This document shows, in pieces, positions 38,275 to 48,500 of a stretch of DNA of 64,000 nt. Source of the stretch: Andalucia godoyi (lineage: Eukaryota; Discoba; Jakobea; Jakobida; Andaluciidae); contig VRVR01000005.1 of the NCBI GenBank assembly GCA_009859145.1, positions 1 to 64,000 of the forward strand, read 5' to 3'. Within the stretch, counting starts at the first letter, position 1. Every line of letters starts with the position of its first letter. Position numbers and translations under genes: made by a program. The notes beneath the pieces were generated by a model. That model ran no database searches. It was not told the DNA's origin and saw only the letters and a program-made list of their open reading frames with translations.

Positions 38275-41200
38275 ATGAGTTATTCGGATGGTGGAAACAC
38301 AGAGTCGTACGGAGGGAGCTCTCCGCGTCGAGATGCATCGGCGGGAGGAGACGCAGACTCGATGCGCCGGGCTGCAATAGAGAACAAGCGAAGAGAACTG
38401 CTGGCTCTCCAGCAGCAGCAGGCTCAATCTATGAATCAGTCTTCCAAAACAGGCGCACCTACGGGCACGGGTACACGAACACAGCGGGCATCTTCACAGT
38501 CGTCGAACGGGAGCGTTGCTTCGAGTGCTGCTGCGACGTCTTTGCAGACTTCTACAGTCTCGGATAGCTTCCGATATGAGCATGCATCGGCATCCGGCCC
38601 AATGAATGACCGCGCGCGAATCGAAAATGTAAAGCGGATGCTTGCAGAGCGACGCGCGCAGCTTGCAGCGTCTCATCCAACGCCGCAACACTCACAATCA
38701 CAACCGCAGTTACACTCACAGGTGCAATCACCGCCAGCTCCGTTGCCTAACTACGGAAGCAGCTACGCAAGTGGTAACAACAATATCGCTCATGTGCATG
38801 GACATGGACATGGACATGGACATGGACAAGGCGCGGAGGGTAATGCAGTCACGCACTCGCCGCCACCGATGCAGGTACTGAGTTCGCCACGAGGAAATGC
38901 GGGTCAGTACGGGCCAGTGTCGACGTCTCCCTATGTTTCTGCACACATGGTCGCGGTTACCCCGGTTGAGCACGGCGGCGGATTGCACGGACACGGCAGT
39001 GCACGGAGCCACAGTCCGAGAATTTGCGAGCACGTGGACGATGTGTACTCCCGACTTCATTCGCTTGGCGTTCAGACAAAGATGAGGAACGACAAGACTC
39101 GACGAATGGAACAGGAGAACGCAGAGGCAACGTACGTGCCAGTTGTTTCTAAACATGCGAGAGAGCTGAAGAGAAGCGGGTCGGTGGAAGATATTCTGCT
39201 GAAGAGGAAGGCGGAGTACAAGGCGCACATTGAGGAGCTGCGCCGAGACAAGACGAGACAAGAGTTGTCGGAGCTCAAGGCACCGGAAACAACGCCTCTC
39301 AGTAGAGAAATCCTACTCACGGAGCCCGCGCACGAGAGATTATACAAATCAGGTCGTGAGTATGCTGCAAAGAAGGAGCTTGCTCGTGCACAGGCGCAGG
39401 AAAGAGAAATCCAGCAGATTTCACAGTCTCCGGCGATTAACCCCCTTTCTGCCAAGATCAAGCGGGGAGAAGGCGGAATATTTGCACATTGTATGGAATG
39501 GGAGGAGAAGCGTCGGCAGAAAGTCGACTCTCTGCGTTCTGAGCGGGATGATGAAGATGAACGGGAGGTCCAGCGAAAATGGAAGATGAACAACTCGGTC
39601 AGCAAGAGATTGATTGCGAACATGGAGCGGCGCGGGCCCGTCGAAGAGCGCCTGTTGATGGACCATTCTGTGCGCCAGCGTCGTCGAGAGGAAGCGCAAA
39701 AGCAGATGGAGGAACAGGCGTCCTTACTGGCAACGCCTGTCATTTCCACCCACTCCGCGAATCTCAACCGACCCGGAGATGTCGTGGAGAGGCTGTATCG
39801 CAGCGGTGCAAAGTCCGGAGTGAATGGCTCCGTAGATGACTCATTTTACAGTTATCATGCTGCAGATGCGTCTTTTCGCACAGCCAACACAAGCGGTCGC
39901 TCTGCAAGTGCGGAACCTCGCCGACCGCTAAGCGCGGGTGGTGCGCAGCAAGATCCCGATGCGTCATTTCGTCCCTACATTCATCCGCGGTCGGCAGCTC
40001 TCGTTCGAGCGGAGCCCATTGAAGACGTGTTGCTGCGCGCAGGAGCGGAAGCGGAGATGAGGCGGATTAAAAAGACAGTGCAGTCTGTGCAGCAGCTGCG
40101 GTCGGAAGCCACGGTCCCGAAGATTGGACCATATTCGCAGCTGCTTGCCCAGCTGAAGGAGCAACGAGACCAGATGACTGCGTCCGAGCGGCTGCATCTC
40201 CCGACCGGAAATCTCAAGAAGCGCGCCAAACAAGAAATCCAAACTGTGGAGAGCAAATTCACGTTCAAGCCTGCGATCCCCGAGTCATCAAAGGTTCTGG
40301 ATCAACGAGCAAACGGCGTCAGCGGAGGCGTCCTTTCTCGCAGAGAATTGCTCATGAAGAAACAGGCCCAAAGCGAACAAAAGAAGCGAATGATGGCAGA
40401 GCAAGTGACGCAAGATGAATTGAAGGAATGCACGTTTTCGCCGAAAACTTCTCTCACGTCGGGCAATGCGCAGAATACAAGTAATACGAGCATCGCAAGC
40501 AATAAGAGTGCGGACGGAAAAGATAACAATAAGGAAAATCGTGCGGATTTCATGCAACGGAATATGGACTGGTTGCGGCAGTTGGAAGAACGTCGCCAGC
40601 GGCAGCGCGAGGTTCTTGAAGAACGTGAGCTGGAGGAATGCACATTCAAGCCCAAGACACTTGTGAATGGCGGTGCCTCACCGTCTCGTCGTGAGGAAGG
40701 TCAGATTGGCAAGCGGGAAGAGGACAATTTTCCTCCTGGGTCGGATGATGCGGAACTGGAAGAAGCCATTCGTCTGCTAAGTGGAGGTGCGACCGCTCCA
40801 GCGTCACGGGAGCAGTCGCACTCTCAGCAAGTGCACTCCTATTCGTCATTTTCGTCCGCCAATAGTAAGCAGCAGCAACAACAGCAGCAACAACAGCAGC
40901 AACAACAGCAGCAACTGCAGCAGCAGCAGCAACAACAACAACACTTGCAGAGAGTTTCTCAGCACAAGCAACAGAAACATGCAGCTCAAGCTCCCCGGCC
41001 GTCTTCCGCTCGTCAGCAAACGGCGGGGACACCGACCCAAGGAACGCGTCCCTCTTCTGCTCGATCCACTGCGCAGAGAACGCCTGCTTCGAGTGCGAAA
41101 TCGAATTCTGTTGAGCGAAGGGACGGCGAGAAGCAAAGTGCTAGCAGAAATACGCCTGCTAATGGTTCTTCGCGCCGCGAGCAATCGGATCGATTGGAAA

Positions 41201-41358
41201 AGGCAGAGTACGATTCTGCCATGGAAGTCGCGGGTTCGCACGACATGGGAGATGTCGAAGATGAATATCGGGCCGTGCTTCAAGACGACAACATGGATAC
41301 CGATGAATGGCTTCGCCAGGTCCTCGGTCTTGATGTTCCGTCTTCTACAATGTCATAA
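38275..41358 (+). CDS. Repeat-motif coiled-coil protein with polyQ, function unknown
   Basis: From ATG 38275 the product is 1,027 residues. The first third is low-complexity (Ser, Gln, HGHGHGHG near residues 175-185). The centre contains six imperfect copies, about 35-80 residues apart, of a motif like P-x-(I/L)-xxx-S-xx-L-x-R-xxx-V-E-(E/D)-x-L. Examples are PVVSKHARELKRSGSVEDIL, KRLIANMERRGPVEERLLM, PVISTHSANLNRPGDVVERL and PYIHPRSAALVRAEPIEDVL; each is followed by a charged helix. Three later stretches repeat a Glu/Lys-x-TF-x-P motif (FTFKPAIP, CTFSPKTS, CTFKPKTL). Then come a polyQ tract (about residues 865-890) and an acidic end (DNMDTDEWLRQVLGLDV). Such repeats occur in protist cytoskeletal proteins, but I cannot name the family. 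Confidence 0.8.
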   Translation: MSYSDGGNTESYGGSSPRRDASAGGDADSMRRAAIENKRRELLALQQQQAQSMNQSSKTGAPTGTGTRTQRASSQSSNGSVASSAAATSLQTSTVSDSFRYEHASASGPMNDRARIENVKRMLAERRAQLAASHPTPQHSQSQPQLHSQVQSPPAPLPNYGSSYASGNNNIAHVHGHGHGHGHGQGAEGNAVTHSPPPMQVLSSPRGNAGQYGPVSTSPYVSAHMVAVTPVEHGGGLHGHGSARSHSPRICEHVDDVYSRLHSLGVQTKMRNDKTRRMEQENAEATYVPVVSKHARELKRSGSVEDILLKRKAEYKAHIEELRRDKTRQELSELKAPETTPLSREILLTEPAHERLYKSGREYAAKKELARAQAQEREIQQISQSPAINPLSAKIKRGEGGIFAHCMEWEEKRRQKVDSLRSERDDEDEREVQRKWKMNNSVSKRLIANMERRGPVEERLLMDHSVRQRRREEAQKQMEEQASLLATPVISTHSANLNRPGDVVERLYRSGAKSGVNGSVDDSFYSYHAADASFRTANTSGRSASAEPRRPLSAGGAQQDPDASFRPYIHPRSAALVRAEPIEDVLLRAGAEAEMRRIKKTVQSVQQLRSEATVPKIGPYSQLLAQLKEQRDQMTASERLHLPTGNLKKRAKQEIQTVESKFTFKPAIPESSKVLDQRANGVSGGVLSRRELLMKKQAQSEQKKRMMAEQVTQDELKECTFSPKTSLTSGNAQNTSNTSIASNKSADGKDNNKENRADFMQRNMDWLRQLEERRQRQREVLEERELEECTFKPKTLVNGGASPSRREEGQIGKREEDNFPPGSDDAELEEAIRLLSGGATAPASREQSHSQQVHSYSSFSSANSKQQQQQQQQQQQQQQQLQQQQQQQQHLQRVSQHKQQKHAAQAPRPSSARQQTAGTPTQGTRPSSARSTAQRTPASSAKSNSVERRDGEKQSASRNTPANGSSRREQSDRLEKAEYDSAMEVAGSHDMGDVEDEYRAVLQDDNMDTDEWLRQVLGLDVPSSTMS

Positions 41359-41416
41359 GTTGCGTCTCTGTCTCGGTTGTCGTCTCTGTTGCCGTTTGTT
41401 GGTGCTTCTGCGTTTT

Positions 41417-42052
41417 TTAAAGATTCTTTTTATATTTTCCCTCCTTCACAGTATGTACAACAACTTGTCTTGTTAAAGAATGGTTCAAATTTTTGGAAAG
41501 CGTCGTCTTCCATATCATCCAAGCCTGTCGGAACCACGGCGTGTACCGATCAGCAGAATCGCCCGAATGGCACAGTTCCGAATCCATCGTCGATACAGAT
41601 TCCCAACGCAATGCGCTGACCTCGACGCCATCCAACTGAACAGGCCCATCATAAACAACTGCGAACAGCCCTTGGAACTCTCTGTCCCACACATTCTTGG
41701 CAACATCTCGAAACTCGAACAAGAAAGGATCGTGCGCTTCCTGGAGCGCATCCCCGGGGTTTTCCAAAACGACTGACAACTCCTCGGAGAGTCCTCGGAT
41801 TGCTGCATCTCGATAAGATTCTCCCGGTTTCAGATGCTCAGCACACGACAAGTCCCATAAGCCCGGGCATACGTCTTTGCTGTCAGACCGTTTTTGAAGA
41901 AGGATCCGTTGTCTATCAGCAGAAAACAAGAATACATTGACAGATCTGTGAAACAAGCCAGACTTGTGCACTTCGGACCGTCCAGAAATGCCTACAACGT
42001 TATTTGCTTCGTCCACAATTTCAAAAAGTTCCTCTTCTTGCATCGGCTGCAT
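41417..42052 (-). CDS. Nudix hydrolase, IPP-isomerase-like subfamily
   Basis: From ATG 42052 the product is 211 residues; the upstream open frame crosses a Lys-coding A-run and is taken as leader. The beginning ELFEIVDEANNVVGISGRSE and HKSGLFHRSVNVFLFS is the IDI-like Nudix pattern. The Nudix box is AEHLKPGESYRDAAIRGLSE followed by EL, with the metal-binding EExx kept but Gly in place of Glu in the classical REU position. Relatives include YfcD-type and plant NUDT3-like enzymes that hydrolyse nucleotide or isoprenoid diphosphates. True IPP isomerase lacks this exact box, so I do not call it IDI. It ends 58 bp tail to tail from the coiled-coil gene. Confidence 0.85.
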   Translation of the reverse strand: MQPMQEEELFEIVDEANNVVGISGRSEVHKSGLFHRSVNVFLFSADRQRILLQKRSDSKDVCPGLWDLSCAEHLKPGESYRDAAIRGLSEELSVVLENPGDALQEAHDPFLFEFRDVAKNVWDREFQGLFAVVYDGPVQLDGVEVSALRWESVSTMDSELCHSGDSADRYTPWFRQAWMIWKTTLSKNLNHSLTRQVVVHTVKEGKYKKNL

Positions 42053-42332
42053 CCCCTGCCTTATAGACTTCTTTTTTTTTCTTTTTTTTTTGAGGGGTTG
42101 GGACTTGGAACGCAAGCAGCCAAAAAATGGTTCAGAGAAAAATGCGTGAGAGCCACGGACTCGAATGACCTCATGCTCCCGCCGAGTGCAACTCAGTCCT
42201 GGCCACTGTGCTCGAGCCTGGACGCGCACGCGTCACTGCACATGCGACCGGCGACGGGCAGCCAGTGTGCGGACGACGACGGATGGGCCAGCGGGGCTGG
42301 AATGCGGCAATGGGCGGCGCGATGCGTTTTTT

Positions 42333-44996
42333 TCAGAGACTGAAATCATCCAGATCGTCCAGAGGATCCTCTGAAGGCAGAGGTGCGCTGTGTGACGGAC
42401 CGGCGGCGCGGATGTCGCCACTTGCAATAGTAATCCGGCTTTGTCGGTCAATCCGATCCTGAATAGTGAGACCGCTTTGAGGTCCGAGTGCGTGCTTGTC
42501 GAATTCGACCAATCTCCGTGGATTGGCAGACGACGACGACGATGATGATTTGGATGGGACCTCCAGCCGAACTCCAAGATGATCAAACACTCGAGCCTTT
42601 TGTTGTCGAAAATCTGCATCCGGGAAGTCAGAAAACGGTGCATGCACGTCCATGACAAGCCGGGAGCCGCCTGTTTCATCGGAAAGAGTTGATTGCTCCA
42701 TTAGCAAAATGGCGACAACGGCATCGTCAACATCGACGTGATCTCGAAAAGAGAGACGCGCATGGGCCTGGCTAAGCCGCACAAGACTTTCCAACATTCG
42801 GATGGTCGTTCGCGCAGCATCTCCGTCCCCAACGGAGTGCCCCATTTTTTGTCGCTGCATTTGATAATACTTGGATAGCAATTGCTGCGCTTCGTAGGAA
42901 AGCAACGGATTGAATCGGCTTTTGACGTAGCAGAGATACGCCTGCAGCTTTTCAAGCGGCCAAAGATCTTCTGCAACGATTTTCATCACCTTCAATCGTG
43001 AAACATTCGAGGACGATGCGGCTGTGTCTGGAATTGGGACTGTGTCCTTTGACAAAATGAAAGCTGCGACATTTGCGTCCCATTCGGCATTCCTGGAATC
43101 CAAAAGAATCAAAACCAGGTCAAATCGCGATAGAAGCGGTGATGCAATGGCAGTATTGACAGACAAGGAAGCGGTAGGATCGTACTTTTGCTTTGGGTTG
43201 GTGGCACCGATGACAGTCGCTCTTGAGTTCAAAGAACACACCAAACCAGCTTTTGCAACAGATATTGTCTGTTGCTCCATTGCCTCGTGAATGGTAGCCC
43301 GGTCATGCTCACGAATGCTTCCAAATTCATCGATGCAACAAACGCCACCATCTGCCAAAACAAGTGCGCCCGCCTCTAGCGCCCACTCTCCCGTTGTGGA
43401 ATCACGGGCAGCAAGAACGGTCAACCCAGCAGACGTGACACCAATTCCGGTGGTGAGGACAGAGCGAGAAGACACCTTGGCAGCAAACCGCAGGAATTGG
43501 GATTTTCCGCATCCGGGATCTCCGACCAGCAGCAGATGCGACTCCCCGCGAACACGAGTGCCAACGTGTCCTTTCCGTAGCTTCCCTGGATCGTGACCAA
43601 GTGGTCCGTCGCTGCAAATGTGCTCACTCGGAGCACCTCCGCCACCACCAAGAGGCACTCCGCCGATCAAGGACAGTGCAACTGCCAGCTTGACGGTACC
43701 CATGCCAAATATCTCTGGACAGATGCTGTTCAGTATACGGTTCCTTGCAGCAATCGGCGCATCCTTGTGGACGTGCCAGAATTCAATGAACTCCGCGACC
43801 TGCACATCCGTAACCGACACCACGCTCTTTCTCTCGTTGCAGACTATGATGGAGTTTGCAAGCAGCACAATCTCCACGTCCATGCGATCTCCTTCTTTCA
43901 GCGCAGACTGCTGCCATCGCCGAACAGGAACAGCAGTCACCACAATATCATCCCCGGCTTTGCATACGTCTACTAGGTCATCCAGTAAAACAACAGTGAT
44001 GGAACGCGGAATGGAACCCATTGTCAGCTGCGAAACCTGGTCCTGCACACGGATTTCCTGATAGTCGCAACCAACCGCAGAATCTATCCTTCCTGGCTCC
44101 CCACCTTCAATCGTCACGCCATTGCTTCGGGGCTTCTTTGCGGTCCTCCCATCGGCTCCACGACCGGATGCACTCCCTCCCGCGCGATTCTCAGCCCCGA
44201 GTTCCTCAATGTCATTGTCTCCTTCCGCTGCGCCAAACTCGTTGGAAACCGAAAACATCGACTCGCTGTACAGACGAGTGCTTCCGTTTTGAATCAGCCT
44301 TTTCGCAACCTCGCCTGGCAAAATGTTAAATCGTGTGGAGGCACATTCGCTGCCCGACGGACAACTCAGCGGCTTCGGAATGGCAAAGCGCTGTTCGATG
44401 TCCGCCTTGACAGAAAACACGTGGCCGCATTGCAAGCACTGGAACCACCTCTCCTTTTCCAGCATTCGTACCGCCCCGCTGCGAACCACAGTGGCATACA
44501 GCGTCATCAGGCCACCAACATCGCTGTTGCGAATCGTGGACACCGTTTTCTTCAGCGTCTCCGAGGAAATCACATTCTTGATAAATCGAACGTGGACATG
44601 CTCTTTGATTGTCTGAATTTGAATGGTGTGAGCTCCAAACCAGTCGTTCTCGTCGCTCTCCTCCTCGTCGCAGTCTGCATCGTCCTCGTCCGCTGCTGCT
44701 ACCGAATCCTGACTGCCCACTCCGTTCATGATATGCTGCTGTGCGACCTTGGCAGCCTTTTCAAAGATTGGAATCAGCTTTAGGGGATTCGCAATGACGG
44801 CAGCCCCCAGTTGTGCATTGGAATCTAGAAGTTGGACCACGCTCACCTGAAGCGCGTAGTGCTTCGCAGCATCCAAAGCGTGAAGAATGGACTTGATTTG
44901 AGCGCGCAAAAACCGAGTGTGTGTAATGTGGATTATAAATGCTTCTAGAAACTCTTCGTCGTCCACAGAGTCAACATCATACGCACAGTACACCAT
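42333..44996 (-). CDS. MCM9: MCM9-type replicative-helicase family protein
   Basis: From the first ATG the product is 887 residues. The N-domain has an OB/zinc part with CLQCGHVFSVKADIEQRF and a later CPSGSEC. The AAA+ domain has Walker A GDPGCGKSQFLRFAAKV, then TTGIGVTSAGLTVLAARD, EWALEAGALVLADGGVCCID (Walker B), HEAMEQQTISVAKAGLVCSL, and GATNPKQKYDP; the arginine finger is in SPLLSRFDLVLILLD. These agree with MCM9 rather than MCM2-7. In animals MCM8-MCM9 unwinds DNA in homologous-recombination repair. A Gly-rich insertion (GGVPLGGGGGAPSEH) precedes the Walker A motif. The C-terminal ~100 residues are Ser-rich and acidic. The window does not include MCM8. Confidence 0.93.
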   Translation of the reverse strand: MVYCAYDVDSVDDEEFLEAFIIHITHTRFLRAQIKSILHALDAAKHYALQVSVVQLLDSNAQLGAAVIANPLKLIPIFEKAAKVAQQHIMNGVGSQDSVAAADEDDADCDEEESDENDWFGAHTIQIQTIKEHVHVRFIKNVISSETLKKTVSTIRNSDVGGLMTLYATVVRSGAVRMLEKERWFQCLQCGHVFSVKADIEQRFAIPKPLSCPSGSECASTRFNILPGEVAKRLIQNGSTRLYSESMFSVSNEFGAAEGDNDIEELGAENRAGGSASGRGADGRTAKKPRSNGVTIEGGEPGRIDSAVGCDYQEIRVQDQVSQLTMGSIPRSITVVLLDDLVDVCKAGDDIVVTAVPVRRWQQSALKEGDRMDVEIVLLANSIIVCNERKSVVSVTDVQVAEFIEFWHVHKDAPIAARNRILNSICPEIFGMGTVKLAVALSLIGGVPLGGGGGAPSEHICSDGPLGHDPGKLRKGHVGTRVRGESHLLLVGDPGCGKSQFLRFAAKVSSRSVLTTGIGVTSAGLTVLAARDSTTGEWALEAGALVLADGGVCCIDEFGSIREHDRATIHEAMEQQTISVAKAGLVCSLNSRATVIGATNPKQKYDPTASLSVNTAIASPLLSRFDLVLILLDSRNAEWDANVAAFILSKDTVPIPDTAASSSNVSRLKVMKIVAEDLWPLEKLQAYLCYVKSRFNPLLSYEAQQLLSKYYQMQRQKMGHSVGDGDAARTTIRMLESLVRLSQAHARLSFRDHVDVDDAVVAILLMEQSTLSDETGGSRLVMDVHAPFSDFPDADFRQQKARVFDHLGVRLEVPSKSSSSSSSANPRRLVEFDKHALGPQSGLTIQDRIDRQSRITIASGDIRAAGPSHSAPLPSEDPLDDLDDFSL

Positions 44997-45097
44997 GATA
45001 TCCACCAATCTTGGGGAAGGTCAAAGACAGAGAGAATTACAAACAAATAACCTTTGCAAACAACAAACCACACACTCACCCAATATCTATCAGTATA

Positions 45098-45158
<61 letters not shown>

Positions 45159-45163
45159 GTGTG

Positions 45164-45206
<43 letters not shown>

Positions 45207-45388
45207 GTGTGTGTGTGCGTGTGTGTGTAAAATATGCAAGAGAAGGAAGGCAAAGACAGACAGTGTAAAACCCCAAATGGCAGCTGGACTCCAAATTGGG
45301 AATGGCTTCCCGCCAAAATTCAGGTCGGCGGCATGCACGTGGAGCGCATGCATGATGGGACAATTGCACGGCTGAAAATGATGCTTTC
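44997..45388. other. Region upstream of MCM9 with a long GT array
   Basis: Most of the stretch is the GT array. On both sides I see no gene. The remainder (45230-45388) is the 5' flank of the tRNA. Confidence 0.5.
45104..45228. repeat. (GT)n microsatellite with GC interruptions
   Basis: A 125-bp GT dinucleotide array is broken by GC steps at intervals. Long Val-Cys frames across it are artefacts. Confidence 0.97.
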
Positions 45389-45471
45389 GCACAGATGGCC
45401 GAGATGGTTAAGGCGGACGACTTAAGATCGTCTCTCGAGAGAGACCCGGGGTTCGAGTCCCCGTCTGTGTA
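45389..45471 (+). tRNA. tRNA-Leu (anticodon UAA)
   Basis: All parts fold. Acceptor GCACAGA pairs with TCTGTGT (G-U first pair), discriminator A. The D stem is GCC/GGC with AGATGGTTAA in its loop. The anticodon stem GACGA/TCGTC has loop CTTAAGA, giving anticodon TAA for UUA. A long variable arm (TCTCGAGAGA hairpin) is typical of class II tRNA-Leu. The T arm CGGGG-TTCGAGT-CCCCG carries the B-box GGTTCGAGTCC; the A-box TGGCCGAGATGG is also present. No intron. A T-run right after (45477-45491) is an RNA polymerase III terminator. Confidence 0.97.
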
Positions 45472-45476
45472 CGCTA

Positions 45477-45491
45477 TTTTTTTTTTTTTTT
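45477..45491 (+). terminator. Pol III T-run terminator
   Basis: An uninterrupted T-run begins 6 bp after the tRNA discriminator base. Confidence 0.8.
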
Positions 45492-45556
45492 ATGCGTGCT
45501 TCATTTCTTTTTTACAATCGTTGGCGAGCACGGTTTGGTTGTGGGGAGTCTAGGGT

Positions 45557-48500
45557 TCAGAATTGCATTCGGGATTCATTCAGAGCTTTTCGAAGTCGAA
45601 CACACCTCCACAACGAGTGCATGATGCAACCCAGCATGACTGCTCCAATGGATAGGCAAATGAACAAGGACACGATGACAAGGGAAACCGTGGAAGACGA
45701 CGTCTTGGACGAATTTGGTCCGGGTGCATAGGTTCCCTGTGACGACGATTGATCGACATTCGACCCATCGAACTGCATCAGTGCTCCCTGGAGTACGATA
45801 AGTGCATACAGCGCAGCTTCCTCACATCGATTTCCAACAACTGTCTTCCAAGGATACAACTTGATATGAATCACTAGGCTGCCCAACAGCACCACCAGCA
45901 CTCCAAATTGGCGCCACGCCGAGCTCTGCGACACTGTCGCCAGAAAAACGGCAAGAAGCAGGCGCCGAACGACAATCACAACCGAGTAGTAAAACACATT
46001 CCGCTGATACGGAGACAACAGCCCGGACATACAGTACGAGATTTGGCTGCTCTCGCGATGGTGGCGAACAAACAACAAGCAAACTCCTTGCAGGACCGGA
46101 ATGCCGATCACATACACCACGAGTGAGACGATTGACACGGCTTTCAGGTGGCGGTACGTGGGGTTGGAATCGGAGCATTCAATCCAGGGGGCAGAATTCA
46201 TGTACGATCTGCCGGTAAACGGCTCGTCGTTGCAGCTGAAAGTACTCAGAGTCTGGTTGGTAATTCCAAAATACAGAAGGGGTATCACCAGGAAGGCAAG
46301 CTTGGAAGACAGAAGAACCCACTTGCGTTTCCACGTGGCAGACACCAAAGATGCCTCTCCTGTGCCCGTGGGCTTCGCAGTAACAATACTGAGAAGCTCC
46401 GTGTACGGCCCGCGGCCTCCAAAAACCCCTCGCATTTCCATAAAGAACTGGGATATGAAGGAGACAAGAACGAGGACGGCAATGAGAACCACTGGAATGG
46501 ATATGAGAAACAGAAAACTGGTGTCTGGAGAATGCAGGCTGGGAAACAAACAGGATAATCCAGTCGACTGCGAAGGAGAAAATAGAGACCAAGAAACGGC
46601 ATGCGCTACCCAGATAAGAGACTCTTGCTCTACCGCCGAATTCTTCAGCAACGCAGCAAGAATTTGCAGATAATTGACAAACACCTGAACAAGTGAAGAT
46701 AACCGCCGTGTCTCATCATCCATCAGCGATGTGAAGTATGTTGTCTTCTCTTTCCCAGCCGGAGAGGAGGTGTATGTGGGGCTTTTGAACGCCCTGGAAA
46801 CGAACCGCAGCAGAACAAGAAACAACAGCACTGCGGCAACCACGGAAAGCACGCTGGCAAGGATCATACCGGTGGAATGGCAGGATACGCATTTGAAATC
46901 AGCATACACGTGGCACGAAGAACCGCTCTCAGGGCACGAGCATCTGCTGCAAAGCCGGGAAGAAGAACCCGCATTGCACCACGATGCTTGGTCATTCTGA
47001 GAAACGTTCATGAACGAAGCAGAGCAGTTTCCGCTGGGGCAGCAGTTGGAGTCGGAAAAGGAAAACGTGGTGTCCAAGCATCGGGCCAGAGCAAACACGG
47101 CACCATTAGCAGGAGAAATAATCGGATAGTATCCTTGATTCCAGAACACAAAATTCCCTCCCCCGATGCATTCGCCGTTTGCAGGACACGAGTAACAGTC
47201 TGACGGCGGAAGGCCAACCGTGTACGGCATGCATTGACAATTCTCATAGCTAAAGTAACTGGGTGGCACACGTATGCTTAACGATGGAACAACGCTCAGT
47301 GCCACGCCGGAACAAACAAAACTGTTTTCTCGGTAGGTAATGGTGTTGTCCCTCGTGAAAAGCAAGTTGGGGGGCACCACGGTTCCATTCAAATTCATGC
47401 GCCAATTCCCTTCAAACGACACAAAAGACAAGTAGGACCCAACAAGAGCCTCTCCAACTCGCACGAAATCAAACGGGCCTTCAAAATCGTTGTAGGAAAA
47501 GTCAATAAAAGACAGTTGGGGAATGTCAAACACATGCGAAGTCAACGGCCCGGTAAACATGTTGTGGTCCAGAGCCACATCCCGCAACGAACAATTCTCC
47601 AATAGTTTCCCCCCGGGCTCCAAGGAAGGAAGCGCTCCACTGAAACTGTTCCCCGAAAGAAAAAGGCGTTTGAGAAACGGCGAACGCAAGGCCGCATCCG
47701 GCAGTGGTCCGGTCAGTCTGTTGGCTGCGAGGTTCAAGAAACTCAGACTTGGGATGGAGAGCAGCTGCGACGGAAACGTGCCTTCGATCATGTTGTATGA
47801 GACATCCATCGTTTCCAAGGATGTCATCGCCGACATTTCTGCGGGAATCATAGTGAGCTTGTTGTCCGCCAAGTTCAGGTAAATCATGTATGCAAGATTT
47901 CCAATCGACGGAGGTATAGGACCGGACAGCATGTTTCCGTCCGCCTCGAGGTATACAAGGAATGGAATATTTCCAATAGTCGATGGGATGGGTCCGCTGA
48001 TCAAGTTTGCCGTAATGCGAAGATACTCCAAGTACAGACAGCTGTTGCCGAAGTCGTCTGGAAACTGGCCGTGGACCCTGTTGAATCGAAACGAGATCAC
48101 GGCAATTCCCTTCACACACCATTCTTGCATGACGATTTGAAGCGGCTCGCCCAATGAGACAGATCCTTGCAACTCGGTCTCATCCAGAATGAGCTTGGTG
48201 AGAGACAAGTCCTTCCACGAAGCCGGAACGTCCGGTCCCAATCGATTTCTGCTCAGATCCACCGAACGCAGCGACTTCAGCTGAGCAACCACCGAAGGCA
48301 GCGGTCCGAACAGCCCATTGTTTTGCAAAACAATCGATGTGATGTTTCCGTTTGAATCGCACGACAATCCAAACCAGTCGCATGCAGAAACCGTCTGATC
48401 TCCCCAGCATCCCTGACGAAGCGCGTCATTCCTGCACTGCTGGATCCACGACGGGCCTTGCGTTTCCGCATAGAACGTTGCGAGTACTTCGTACACTAGC

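Noticed and set aside
45011-45375. Val-Cys / Thr-His frames near the tRNA
   Set aside because: Again GT microsatellite translations, in part overlapping the tRNA flank.
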